Shown piece by piece: positions 32,083 to 40,206 of a DNA stretch of 41,589 nucleotides. The stretch lies in assembly GCA_037383845.1 (NCBI GenBank), contig JARRON010000032.1, positions 1-41,589 of the forward strand, given 5' to 3'. The notes under the pieces were generated by a model. That model was not told where the DNA came from and searched no databases. It saw nothing but the letters and a program-made list of their open reading frames with translations. The position numbers were made by a program, and so were the translations under genes. This DNA is from JARRON01 sp037383845 (GTDB lineage Bacteria > Pseudomonadota > Gammaproteobacteria > Steroidobacterales > XN24). Every line of letters starts with the position of its first letter. Positions within the stretch are counted from its first letter, which is position 1.

Positions 32083-34995
32083 CTAGGCCGCGCGGATGTT
32101 GCAGAGAGTGGCCTTGGTTTCCTGCATCTGCGTCACCGAGTCATAACCGTAGGTAAACGCAGTATTACAGGCCTCACCCCGCACGTATGGCGCACAGCCT
32201 TCCGGATACTTGTCCAGAAGATCCTTGCCTTCGTACCAGCCGCCGAAGTGGAACGGCGTGAACACCACGCCGCGCCCGACACGGTCGGTAACCATGGCCT
32301 TGACCTTGATTTTCGCGCCCTCCGCGCCTTCCAGCCAGATCCACTGACCGTCCTTGATACCACGGTCGTTGGCGTCCGCCGGGTTGATCTCGGCGAACAT
32401 CTCCTGCTGGAGCTCGGCAAGCCACGGGTTGGAACGGGTTTCCTCGCCGCCGCCCTCGTACTCGACGAGCCGGCCGCTGGTCAGGATCAGCGGGTACTCG
32501 CCGGAGTAGTCGTCCTTCTGGATGGACGCATAGCGCGTGGGCAGACGGTAATGGCTGGCCCGGTCCTCGTAGGTCGGGTACTTCTCCACCAGGTCGCGCC
32601 GCGCCGTGTACAGCGGCTCGCGATGGATGGGCACCGGGTCCGGGAAGTTCCAGACGATACAGCGGGCCTTGGCGTTGCCGAACGGCGCACAGCCGTGCTT
32701 GATGGCAACCCGCTGGATACCGCCGGAAAGGTCGGTCTTCCAGTTCTTGCCTTCTGCGGCAACCTTCTCTTCCTCGGTCAGATCATCCCACCACCCGAGC
32801 TGCTTGAGCATGTCGGCGGTGAATTCCGGATAACCGTCCTGGATTTCCGCTCCCTTGCTGTAGGAGCCCTCAGCGAGGAGATTCTCGCCGTTGTACTCCA
32901 CGCCGAAGCGGGCACGGAAGTTCAGGCCACCTTCGGCCACTGGCTTGCTGGTGTCGTACAGGATGGGCGTACCGGGATGCTTCATCTCCGGCGTTCCCCA
33001 GGACGGCCACGGCAGACCGTAGTAGTCGCCGTCGCAGGGACCACCCTCGGCCTTCAGCGTCGTCGGGTTGAAGGTGTGCTTGTTGGCCAGGTGGAGCTTC
33101 AGCCGCTCGGGGCTCTGGCCCGTGTAGCCGATGGTCCACATGCCGCGGTTGATCTCGCGAAGGATGTCCTCGATCAGCGGCTCGTCGTTGTTGACCTGGA
33201 TGTTCTTGCACAGCTGATCGCCGATGCCGAGCTTCTTGGCCAGCTTGTACATGATGGTGTGGTCAGGCAGCGACTCGAACAGCGGGTCGATGACCTGCTC
33301 GCGCCACTGCAGGGAACGGTTGGATGCCGTCACCGAGCCGTAGGTCTCGAACTGGGTACAGGCCGGCAGCAGGTACATGCCGTCGTCCCGGTCCGGGAGC
33401 ACCGCCGTGTGGGTGGGATAGGGATCCACCACCACGATCATGTCCAGCGTCTCCATGGCCTTCTTCATCTCGGGGCCGCGAGTCTGGCTGTTCGGCGCGT
33501 GGCCCCAGAAGAACATGGCCTTCAGGTTGTGGCGCTGGTCGATGTTGCGCTCGTCCTCGAGCACGCCGTCGATCCACCGCGACACCGGGAAGCCCGCTGA
33601 GTTCATGGGGTTGGCGAAGGGCAGCTCGACGTCGCCCTTGGAGCCTTCCGACTTCAGATCAGCGTAGCTGGTGTCGAACTGGCCGCGGACCCAGTCGTAG
33701 TCCAGGTCCCAGACCCGGGCCCAGTGCTGCCACGAGCCGTCGGCCAGGCCGTAGTAGCCAGGCAGGGTGTGGGACAGGATGCCCAGGTCCGTGGCGCCCT
33801 GCACGTTGTCGTGGCCGCGGAAGATGTTGGCCCCGCCGCCGGACTTGCCGACGTTGCCGAGGGCCAGCTGCAGCACGCAATACGCGCGGGTGTTGTTGTT
33901 CCCGATGGTGTGCTGGGTACCGCCCATGCACCACACGATGGTGCCCGGCCGGTTCTCGGCCATGGTCTGGGCGGCCTTCTTGAGCTCTTCGCCGGGCACG
34001 CCGGTGACGTCCTCGACCACGTCCGGGGTCCACTTGGCGACTTCCTTGCGGATCTCGTCCATGCCGAACACGCGCTGGGAAATATATTCCTTGTCCTCCC
34101 AGCCATTTTCGAAGATGTGCCACAGCATGCCCCAGACCAGCGGCACGTCGGATCCGGGACGGAGACGAATGAACTGGTCGGCATGGGCCGCCGTGCGCGT
34201 GAAGCGCGGATCGACGACGATGAGCTTGGCGCCGTTCTCCTTGCCGCGGAGCACGTGCTGCATGGACACCGGATGGGCTTCAGCGGCGTTGGAGCCGATG
34301 AAGAACATCGCCTTGCAGTTGTGCATATCGTTGTAGGAGTTGGTCATGGCGCCGTAGCCCCAGGTGTTCGCCACACCGGCCACCGTCGTGGAGTGGCAGA
34401 TGCGGGCCTGGTGGTCGACGTTGTTCGTGCCCCACATACCGGCGAGCTTGCGGAACAGGTAGGCCTGCTCGTTGTTGAACTTGGCTGACCCCAGCCAGTA
34501 CACCGAGTCCGGGCCGTACTCGCCGCGGATCTCCAGGCACTTGTCACCGATTTCCTCGATGGCCTGATCCCAGGAAATGCGCTGCCACTTTCCACCGACC
34601 TTCTTCATCGGATACTTGAGGCGGCGCTCGCCGTGGCCGTGCTCACGCACGGACGCGCCCTTGGCGCAGTGCGCGCCCAGGTTGAACGGCGAATCGAAAT
34701 CCGGTTCCTGGCCGGTCCACACGCCGCCCTGGACTTCGGCGACAACGCCGCAGCCCACGGAACAGTGGGTACAGACCGACTTCTTCTTCACCACCTCACC
34801 GGTGGCAGTTGCCTTGGCCTGGGCCTGGCTGCGCCGCATCATCGCCGGCGGCAGTGCCGTCGCGAGCGCGCCTCCACCCAGCGCAAGGCCGGTTCGCTTC
34901 AGGAACGTCCGGCGGCCTACGGCACTGCCGAGTACGCCCCTGATTTTCTCCTCCATACCCGTGATGGGCTGGTCACTCTTCTTAATCAGCTTCAT
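32083..34995 (-). CDS. fdhA: Formate dehydrogenase catalytic subunit, Mo/W-bis-MGD, cysteine form
   Basis: 970 residues. A Tat signal (GRRTFLKRTGLALGGG, Arg28-Arg29) sends the folded enzyme to the periplasm. Cys75, 78, 82 and 110 (CTHCSVGC ... CAKG) bind a 4Fe-4S cluster. At the active site, ARICHSTTVAGVANTWGYGAM has Cys200 next to His201, where E. coli FDH-N has selenocysteine; no in-frame TGA is present, so no selenocysteine machinery is needed. MGGTQHTIGNNNTRAYCVLQLALGNVG and GNAKARCIVWNFPDPVPIHREPLY are bis-MGD-domain segments. GAGGAG lies 10 nt before the ATG. It oxidises formate to CO2. Confidence 0.96.
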   Translation of the reverse strand: MKLIKKSDQPITGMEEKIRGVLGSAVGRRTFLKRTGLALGGGALATALPPAMMRRSQAQAKATATGEVVKKKSVCTHCSVGCGVVAEVQGGVWTGQEPDFDSPFNLGAHCAKGASVREHGHGERRLKYPMKKVGGKWQRISWDQAIEEIGDKCLEIRGEYGPDSVYWLGSAKFNNEQAYLFRKLAGMWGTNNVDHQARICHSTTVAGVANTWGYGAMTNSYNDMHNCKAMFFIGSNAAEAHPVSMQHVLRGKENGAKLIVVDPRFTRTAAHADQFIRLRPGSDVPLVWGMLWHIFENGWEDKEYISQRVFGMDEIRKEVAKWTPDVVEDVTGVPGEELKKAAQTMAENRPGTIVWCMGGTQHTIGNNNTRAYCVLQLALGNVGKSGGGANIFRGHDNVQGATDLGILSHTLPGYYGLADGSWQHWARVWDLDYDWVRGQFDTSYADLKSEGSKGDVELPFANPMNSAGFPVSRWIDGVLEDERNIDQRHNLKAMFFWGHAPNSQTRGPEMKKAMETLDMIVVVDPYPTHTAVLPDRDDGMYLLPACTQFETYGSVTASNRSLQWREQVIDPLFESLPDHTIMYKLAKKLGIGDQLCKNIQVNNDEPLIEDILREINRGMWTIGYTGQSPERLKLHLANKHTFNPTTLKAEGGPCDGDYYGLPWPSWGTPEMKHPGTPILYDTSKPVAEGGLNFRARFGVEYNGENLLAEGSYSKGAEIQDGYPEFTADMLKQLGWWDDLTEEEKVAAEGKNWKTDLSGGIQRVAIKHGCAPFGNAKARCIVWNFPDPVPIHREPLYTARRDLVEKYPTYEDRASHYRLPTRYASIQKDDYSGEYPLILTSGRLVEYEGGGEETRSNPWLAELQQEMFAEINPADANDRGIKDGQWIWLEGAEGAKIKVKAMVTDRVGRGVVFTPFHFGGWYEGKDLLDKYPEGCAPYVRGEACNTAFTYGYDSVTQMQETKATLCNIRAA

Positions 34996-35054
34996 AGCCG
35001 AGTCTCCTCGGGTTGCACGGCTGGCTTTTCAGGATTCTTCACTGCGAAATGCAT

Positions 35055-35258
35055 TTAGATCCTGGCCTTGTCGTAATAAGTGCGGATGTGGGGCGTCTCG
35101 TGATACCCCTTCGCCGCCGGCTTCGCCGGGGCCTTTACTTCTACCGGGGCCGCATAGGACCGACCGGCGACTGCGACCATCGCGGTAGCGCCGCCTGCGA
35201 CCGCAAGCCCCCTGAGGAACTCGCGCCTGCTTTTCGGATCGACAGATTTCCGGCTCAT
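35055..35258 (-). CDS. Formate dehydrogenase region Tat-signal protein
   Basis: 67 residues. A twin-arginine signal (SRREFLRGLAVAGGATAMVAV) is followed by a short Ala/Lys/Pro-rich segment and the conserved end YHETPHIRTYYDKARI. Short proteins of this kind sit just upstream of fdhA in many FDH loci; they may accompany the enzyme through Tat or stay as a small partner. The ATG at 35258 is preferred over 35270 because GGAG lies 6 nt before it. The distance to fdhA is 59 nt. Confidence 0.88.
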   Translation of the reverse strand: MSRKSVDPKSRREFLRGLAVAGGATAMVAVAGRSYAAPVEVKAPAKPAAKGYHETPHIRTYYDKARI

Positions 35259-35333
35259 TTCTCTCTCCATGTTGAGTTCCCGTAATTCTATTGTCTCAAC
35301 TCTCGTCAGACGGGACCCGTTGTCACACCTTGA

Positions 35334-36014
35334 TCAACTCGGTCGGGACGGCTTGCCGGAAGCGGGGGCCGGAGCCTCCGAACCGGGCACCCGAAGGTAC
35401 TCCTTCTCGACCTCGATGAATTGCTCGCCCAGGCTGCCCACGGCGCGATAAAAGCGCGCGGCCGAGGCCTCCTGCATGTCACGGAAAAACCGCCCCATCC
35501 AGGGCGAGATGTGGCGCTCGAAGAACGCCGACTGCTGTTCCAGCGGGACCGCGTCGTCACCGCTGCTGATCATGGCCATGACGTCGCACAGGGCGGCGGC
35601 ATGGTCTTCCGGCTCTTTGACCCCCTCCTGGCGCTCGAAGCCCAGGGCCTGAAGGTCCACCCGGAGCCTGGCCAGCGGCTGCTCCATTAGGAAGCCGGTG
35701 AGATACCAGGAGCCGTAGGGCACGAGTTCACCACGGCCTATTCCGATAAAGAGCTCGTGGTACTCGTCCGAGAGCTCCGCGGGGGAGGACTTGCCCGCCG
35801 CGTCGCGAAGCATGCCCCAGGCGCCGGCCAGGAGGCTGTCGGCGGATTCGCCGACCCTGTCAATTCGCGAGAGCACTTCAAGCACCTGCTCGTCCGGGGC
35901 ACGGCCCAGGAGGTTGGCCAGCAGGCCCCAGGAGGCTCCGCGGAGCGCGTCCTCTTCGCCAACAGCTACGGAGGCACCCGCCGCCGGGGCGTCGGGCTGG
36001 ATAGGATTTGTCAT
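35334..36014 (-). CDS. TorD/NarJ-family chaperone for FdhA
   Basis: About 226 residues, all-helical. TorD-family traits are GLLANLLGRAPDEQVLEVLSRI, LSDEYHELFIGIGRGELVPYGSWYLTGFLMEQPLARLR with the Y-x-x-L-F and P-Y-x-S-Y-L elements, then EPEDHAAALCDVMAMI and FFERHISPWMGRFFRDM. Such chaperones bind the Tat signal of a molybdoenzyme and hold it until the cofactor is inserted; here the client is FdhA. The ATG at 36014 would give a 19-nt leader from the predicted sigma-54 start site; the ATG at 36032 would be almost leaderless. It is the first gene of the fdh structural operon. Confidence 0.88.
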   Translation of the reverse strand: MTNPIQPDAPAAGASVAVGEEDALRGASWGLLANLLGRAPDEQVLEVLSRIDRVGESADSLLAGAWGMLRDAAGKSSPAELSDEYHELFIGIGRGELVPYGSWYLTGFLMEQPLARLRVDLQALGFERQEGVKEPEDHAAALCDVMAMISSGDDAVPLEQQSAFFERHISPWMGRFFRDMQEASAARFYRAVGSLGEQFIEVEKEYLRVPGSEAPAPASGKPSRPS

Positions 36015-36043
36015 CGGCAGTTCGCCGGCCATGCGGAGTTATT

Positions 36044-36059
36044 AGCAACAACCGGGCCA
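36044..36059 (-). promoter_or_regulatory. Sigma-54 promoter of the fdh structural operon
   Basis: On the minus strand TGGCCCGGTTGTTGCT matches the -24/-12 consensus TGGCACR-N4-TTGCW except for one base (A to C in the -24 half). The invariant GG and GC have exact spacing. Predicted transcription start is about 36033. Confidence 0.8.
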
Positions 36060-36136
36060 TTACGCCAGAAAAATAGACTACTTAAAATCAGCATTTATAC
36101 CCATTTTTCGGCCTGAGGCCGGCATCGAGGTGTGTA

Positions 36137-36172
36137 TTTTTGTCCGGCACGTGCATTTATGTCGCGCAAAAA
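36137..36172. promoter_or_regulatory. Candidate upstream activating sequence for the fdh promoter
   Basis: Imperfect inverted repeat TTTTTGTCCGGCA-N10-TGTCGCGCAAAAA, with 10 of 13 positions matching between arms. It is centred about 120 nt upstream of the predicted start, a normal distance for a sigma-54 activator. It lies against the stop codon of the ferredoxin gene. Confidence 0.5.
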
Positions 36173-37852
36173 CTAGGACGGCGTGCCGGGCCCGCCGGAG
36201 GCGCGCTCCGCCTGGAACATGTCCTTGACCCGGCAGGTGTCGCACATCTGCAGGCGCCGCATGGCGTCTTCGGACTGAAACATCCAGTGCCCCTGCAGCT
36301 TGGCGGTCATTCGGTCCAGCACCGACTGAGTGGCGAAAGGCTTGCCGCATACGATGCAGCAGAAAGGTTCCTCCTCGTGGAGGATCCGGGCGCTTTGCCG
36401 GGCCTCGGAATCGAAAAGGATCCTGGGATGGAGGGTGATGGCGTCTTCGGGACAAGCCTTCTCGCAAAGGCCGCATTGCACGCAGTTCCATTCCACGAAT
36501 TTCAGCTGGGGCAGGTCGCCGCCGGCCTGGAGGGCTGCCGCCGGGCATACGCTGACGCAGCTCATGGACAGCGTGCAGGCGTCCTTGTCCACCTTGATTT
36601 CGCCGAATGGCGCACCCGCAGGCAGGGGCGCCACCCGCTTGGCCGAGGGCGCGTGCCGATGAAGGTGATCGATGGCCAGCCGCAGGATGGTGCGCTTGTC
36701 ATCCGGAGCGGAGAACTTGGCCGGCCGGCCCGCCGCGGACTCGGGCAGGGCGTCCCAGTCCGCGGGCTCGCCGGCGGTCACCAGCCCAAGGCTCTCCCCG
36801 GACAGGCCCATGGCCTCCAGGATGGCCCGGCCGAACCGTATCTGCTCCTCGAGCTCCTTCAGCACCCGCTCGGGGGTGCCGCGTGTCACCACTAGGCGCA
36901 CCGCCGCGGCACCGTAGGCCAGGGACGCCAGCCAGGCTTCCAGTCCGATGGATCCCACCTCTTCAACCTGCACCGGGAGAACCCGCTCCGGCATGGCCGG
37001 GCCATAGCCTTCCAGCACGGCGGACCGGGACCAGCCGTCGTGGAAGAGCAGACAGGGGGCTTCCCCTCCCGCCTCCCGGTAGCTGTTGAGCACATCACGA
37101 AGGAGACCCAGCAGGTCGTCCACGCCGGGGAAGGCGTAAGTCATCGCCCCCGTCGGACATGCAGCGACACAACTGCCGGCGCCCTGGCAGAGGAACGGGT
37201 CCACGTGCACGACCTCACCGGCCGAACTGATGGCCAGGGTGGGGCAAGCGTCAATGCACCGGGTGCAGCCCTTCAGCCCGCTGCGGCCATGGGCGCATAT
37301 CTCCGGATCGAATTCGAAAAACTTGGGTTTTTCGAATTCGCCTCGCATCTGCGGCAATTCTTCCAGCGCCCGCGCCAGCGCCTCGTCGTCGCCCGGCGCG
37401 TAATACCCCGGCGGCGGGATTTCCTGGGTCAGCAGAGGCTGCTCCCCCAGGTCCAGCACCAGGTCAAACTTCTCCGGAAGAGAGTCCAGGGTACGGCTCA
37501 GGGACTGCGGCTCATCCTCCGTGCCGGCAGCAGTGCCGGCCTCGAAGGCACCGAGGCGCCCCTTCAGGACCGGCTTGCCGCCGCGGATCACAGGGATACC
37601 GTCCAGGGAGGCCGGGTGAGGTGAATCTTCGCCCGGAACGAAGAGGGTGCAGTCCAGCTCTTCCCTGACCTGTCGGGCTGCGCTCCGGGCCGCGTCCTCG
37701 GGGCCGATGACGAGCAACCGCCCCCACGACTGGTAGCTCACCACGGACGTGGGCTCGATGCGCTCGGACAGCGCCTCCACCTGGGCCAGCGCCGTCGCGC
37801 GGGCCCGGCCGTCGGGGCCGGCGGCAGGCAGCTCACGCATCGTTTCGGTCAT
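36173..37852 (-). CDS. Poly-4Fe-4S ferredoxin-like protein of the fdh locus
   Basis: 559 residues, cytosolic. Four cluster motifs are visible: CAHGRSGLKGCTRCIDACP and CQGAGSCVAACPTGAM near 185-235, then CTLSMSCVSVCPAAAL and CVQCGLCEKACPEDAI in the C-terminal third. A late CCIVCGKPF ... CDTC could bind zinc or another cluster. The N-terminal 170 residues (RLLVIGPEDAARSAARQVREELDC) lack Cys motifs. Such proteins accompany DUF3305/3306 in FDH loci and may deliver electrons or help mature the enzyme. The second ATG (37852) is chosen because GGAGG lies 6 nt before it; an ATG at 37858 abuts GGAGG. The start overlaps DUF3306 by 20 nt. Confidence 0.88.
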   Translation of the reverse strand: MTETMRELPAAGPDGRARATALAQVEALSERIEPTSVVSYQSWGRLLVIGPEDAARSAARQVREELDCTLFVPGEDSPHPASLDGIPVIRGGKPVLKGRLGAFEAGTAAGTEDEPQSLSRTLDSLPEKFDLVLDLGEQPLLTQEIPPPGYYAPGDDEALARALEELPQMRGEFEKPKFFEFDPEICAHGRSGLKGCTRCIDACPTLAISSAGEVVHVDPFLCQGAGSCVAACPTGAMTYAFPGVDDLLGLLRDVLNSYREAGGEAPCLLFHDGWSRSAVLEGYGPAMPERVLPVQVEEVGSIGLEAWLASLAYGAAAVRLVVTRGTPERVLKELEEQIRFGRAILEAMGLSGESLGLVTAGEPADWDALPESAAGRPAKFSAPDDKRTILRLAIDHLHRHAPSAKRVAPLPAGAPFGEIKVDKDACTLSMSCVSVCPAAALQAGGDLPQLKFVEWNCVQCGLCEKACPEDAITLHPRILFDSEARQSARILHEEEPFCCIVCGKPFATQSVLDRMTAKLQGHWMFQSEDAMRRLQMCDTCRVKDMFQAERASGGPGTPS

Positions 37853-38456
37853 CGTCATCCTCCGGGGATTCAGTGTTCTGGTGCTGGTCCGGCTCGGGCG
37901 CCCCGTCCGGGTCCGCGACCGTATCCTTGTCCAAGGCCGCCGTACGCGGCATCTCCCCCTCGTCGCCGGCCTCGCTGTTCACGTCCGTGATTTTGGCCAG
38001 CTGCTCCTTCATTTTGCGCTCCAGCCGGAACTTCAGGTCCGCCGTCATTACGTTGCCCAGGGGCGCGAACTTCGTGTAGTCCTCCGCGTAGACCTCCAGC
38101 CCGTCGGTGATGTTGAACTTCGGACTGCGGAACATCTGGCGCAGCGCCTTGCGGCGCAGCTCCGCACTCACCCGGGGCGACATGAAGGGGCTGTAGTCGG
38201 AGTCGGGACCGAGAGACTCCAGCGGCGGCATCTCCTCGTCGCCCGGGGGCTCGTCCGGCTCCGCCTGCCGGTCAGTCTCCCCGGCGGGGGCCGTCTCTGT
38301 GACAGGCTCAGCCTGATCCGCGTCCGTCGGCGGCGCATCCTCCTTCGAGGCCTGCTTCAGCCGGGACCAGCGGCTCAGGAACGGCTCCCGTTCAGCCTCC
38401 GCCTCCGTCACCGCGCCGGGGTCCGCAGGTTTTTCTTCGCCGCGCTTGTCAGCCAC
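37833..38456 (-). CDS. DUF3306-domain protein of the fdh locus
   Basis: 207 residues, very acidic and largely disordered, no Cys. The conserved core is FLSRWSRLKQ near the N-terminus, then PPLESLGPDSDYSPFMSPRVSAELRRKALRQMF and FNITDGLEVYAEDYTKFAPLG. The family is known only from FDH loci, next to DUF3305 and a multi-cluster ferredoxin; a role in assembly or electron supply is inferred from context. It overlaps DUF3305 by 8 nt and the ferredoxin gene by 20 nt, so the three are probably translationally coupled. The C-terminal 40 residues are an Asp/Glu-rich tail. Confidence 0.88.
   Translation of the reverse strand: MADKRGEEKPADPGAVTEAEAEREPFLSRWSRLKQASKEDAPPTDADQAEPVTETAPAGETDRQAEPDEPPGDEEMPPLESLGPDSDYSPFMSPRVSAELRRKALRQMFRSPKFNITDGLEVYAEDYTKFAPLGNVMTADLKFRLERKMKEQLAKITDVNSEAGDEGEMPRTAALDKDTVADPDGAPEPDQHQNTESPEDDDDRNDA
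37859..37863 (-). promoter_or_regulatory. Ribosome binding site deciding the ferredoxin start
   Basis: GGAGG 6 nt before the ATG at 37852 and directly against the ATG at 37858, so the second ATG is the better start. Confidence 0.65.
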
Positions 38457-38946
38457 GCTCTTGGTCCTCCATCCAGTCCTTCCGCTTGCGCTTGCCCTTC
38501 TGCCGGGGAACGAAATACTTCACGACGAACTGCTCGATGTGGTGATAGACCTCAGGTGGAATCGGCACGGCAAATACCCTCGCGTCCGCCTCGATGGACC
38601 CTGAGGCCTCCGTCGGATTGGCGGTCACCACGTGGGGCTGCACGGCGCCGTCCGGGGACTCGTGGCAGATCACGTAGAGGGCCGGCCGCCCCCCGGTGAG
38701 GTTGAACCAGTAATCCTCCGCCGCATCCTTATGGAGCTCCAGGCGCAGCCCGCCCCACAGGAATCGCTCGAAACCTTCTCCCGACTGGGCGAGGGTGCCC
38801 CGGTTCTCCGGGCCGGCGACGTTCTTCCCGGCGACCACGGCCACGGCCTGCCAGCTGGGTACGGTCCATCGCCCGTGGGTGACCATGCGCTTTTCCATGA
38901 TTACCGCGACAGGACGACCGACGGGAGGTTCCGGTCCTACAGTCAT
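38449..38946 (-). CDS. DUF3305-domain protein of the fdh locus
   Basis: 165 residues. The family block starts at VAVIMEKRMVTHGRWTVPSWQAVAVV and continues with LWGGLRLELHKDAAEDYWFNLTGGRPALYVICHE and EASGSIEADARVFAVPIPPEVYHHIEQFVVKYF; the tail is Lys/Arg-rich (QKGKRKRKDWM). It is found with DUF3306 in FDH loci; function unknown. The frame is open far upstream, but the ATG at 38946 is followed at once by the conserved region and lies 27 nt after the predicted sigma-54 start site. It is the first gene of the accessory operon. Confidence 0.85.
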   Translation of the reverse strand: MTVGPEPPVGRPVAVIMEKRMVTHGRWTVPSWQAVAVVAGKNVAGPENRGTLAQSGEGFERFLWGGLRLELHKDAAEDYWFNLTGGRPALYVICHESPDGAVQPHVVTANPTEASGSIEADARVFAVPIPPEVYHHIEQFVVKYFVPRQKGKRKRKDWMEDQERG

Positions 38947-39243
38947 ATTTCGACGTGACGGTGTGGTGAAGACCCGCCACTGTAGCAATTTCCGGGCCGG
39001 GGGCAAGCCGGCCTGCAGACCTGGTCCAAAGCCGGGGCATCCGCGCCCGCTTGCCTGGGCAGAAATGGCGCAACATGGGCCGAGGCTGAGACATTTTGGG
39101 ACAGGCCCGCCCGCCTCCGGACCCCCGGAGCGGGGCCTGCCTGTCCGGTCGTCGCCGGCGGCCGGCCCCGCAGGGCAGGGAATGTTTCTTGCATGGCTCA
39201 ACGCCGAGGGCGACCGGGACGGGCCGCCCCGGGGAAACAAAAA
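38947..39243. promoter_or_regulatory. Divergent control region of the fdh locus
   Basis: 297 bases between DUF3305 and the HTH regulator. Besides the sigma-54 promoter it has a nested dyad at 39099-39146: outer arms GGACAGGC and GCCTGTCC, inner arms CTCCGG and CCGGAG. It lies about 100-150 nt upstream of the sigma-54 box, where an activator would bind. TGTCCGG at 39142-39148 also occurs in the inverted repeat at 36137-36172. Confidence 0.5.
38984..38999 (-). promoter_or_regulatory. Second sigma-54 promoter, upstream of DUF3305
   Basis: On the minus strand CGGCCCGGAAATTGCT keeps GG and GC at exact spacing and the TTGCT of the -12 element; the -24 half differs at two bases. It shares GGCCCGG-N3-TTGCT with the promoter at 36044-36059. 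Predicted start is about 38973, giving a 27-nt leader. Confidence 0.7.
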
Positions 39244-40191
39244 ATGAGCGCATCGCCCAAGACGCCGGCGCGGGATGCGTCCGCCGGCGAAGCCACCGAA
39301 GCGACGCCTCGCTTCATGAGCGTCCGGCAGGTGGCCCGTTACCTGCAGATCAACGAGAAGAAGGTCTATGCACTGGTAAGCAACGGCGAACTGCCGGCGA
39401 CCAAGGTGACCGGGAAGTGGCTGTTCCCGAAGGACCTGGTGGACATGTGGCTGCTGGAGTCTGCTCACGGCGGCCTGCTCACGGACCGGATGCTGATCGC
39501 CGGCAGCGACGACCCCCTGCTCTACCGGCTGGTCCTGAGGGTCGCCAACCAGATCCAGGCCCGGGCCCTCATCAGCTACACGGCCACCGGCACCCAGCTC
39601 GGCCTGTCGCTGCTGGCCCGGCGGCGGGCCGACGTCTGCGGCATCCACTGGGGACCGGCGGAAGAAAGCCGCCAGCGCCATCCGGCGCTGCTCAAGCAGT
39701 ACAACCAGCACCGTGACTGGGTCATGGTGCGACTGTTCCTCCGGGAACAGGGCCTGATGCTGGCGCCGGGAAACGCGCCCGCCGGCGGAGACCTGGCCCG
39801 GCTCTTCACGCCCCAGACCCGCTGGGTTTCCCGCCAGGAGGGCGCCGGCTCCCAGCGCTTCCTGCAGGAGATCGTCTCCCGCCACGGGCTCAACCCGGCG
39901 GCCCGCAGGGTTGCCGTTCAGGCCTACTCGGAGCGAGACGCCGCTTCCATGATCGCCATGGGCCATGCTGACGTCGGCACCGGCGTGAGGGCCGCGGCTT
40001 CCGAGTTCGGGCTGGACTTCGTGCCCATCGGCTGGGAGGCCTTCGACTTCGCCCTGCCCCGCGGCATCTTTTTCCGCACCCTGTTCCAGAAGCTCCTGGA
40101 ACAGCTGCGCTCGCCGGAATGCCAGCGCCTGGGACAGATGCTGGGGGGCTACGACTTCACCGACAGCGGAAGCCTGATCTGGCCGGTCTAG
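39244..40191 (+). CDS. HTH regulator with substrate-binding-like domain
   Basis: 315 residues. An excisionase-type HTH (MSVRQVARYLQINEKKVYALVSNGELPATKVTGKWLFPKDLVDMWL) is followed by a periplasmic-binding-protein-like domain of about 220 residues (LLIAGSDDPLLYRLV, ADVCGIHWGPAEESRQRH, FLREQGLMLAPGN, ADVGTGVRAAASEFGLDFVPIGWEAFDFALPR). Related domains resemble molybdate-binding proteins, so it may sense molybdate or tungstate, which the FDH cofactor needs; that is inference. It has no signal peptide. GGGGAA lies 8 nt before the ATG at 39244, preferred over 39193. It is divergent from DUF3305. Confidence 0.88.
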   Translation: MSASPKTPARDASAGEATEATPRFMSVRQVARYLQINEKKVYALVSNGELPATKVTGKWLFPKDLVDMWLLESAHGGLLTDRMLIAGSDDPLLYRLVLRVANQIQARALISYTATGTQLGLSLLARRRADVCGIHWGPAEESRQRHPALLKQYNQHRDWVMVRLFLREQGLMLAPGNAPAGGDLARLFTPQTRWVSRQEGAGSQRFLQEIVSRHGLNPAARRVAVQAYSERDAASMIAMGHADVGTGVRAAASEFGLDFVPIGWEAFDFALPRGIFFRTLFQKLLEQLRSPECQRLGQMLGGYDFTDSGSLIWPV

Positions 40192-40206
40192 CCGGCGACC
40201 CGGCGG

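Noticed and set aside
34396..34398. Selenocysteine at the FdhA active site.
   Set aside because: The codon is TGC (Cys200), not TGA, and the frame is uninterrupted.
35271..35300. GTTGAG-N18-CTCAAC inverted repeat before the Tat-signal gene.
   Set aside because: Short arms and a long loop inside an operon; no clear function.
36105..36125. GGCC dyad with nearby T-run as a terminator of the ferredoxin gene.
   Set aside because: On the minus strand the hairpin is followed by A, not T; it does not look like a rho-independent terminator.
39179..39193. Possible plus-strand sigma-54 promoter for the HTH regulator (GG-N10-GC with TTGCA).
   Set aside because: The -24 half (GGGAAT) matches the consensus poorly; GG-N10-GC alone is expected by chance in GC-rich DNA.
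38947..39966. Upstream extension of the DUF3305 frame to 39966.
   Set aside because: It runs through the promoter region and antisense to the HTH regulator; the conserved domain starts only after 38946.
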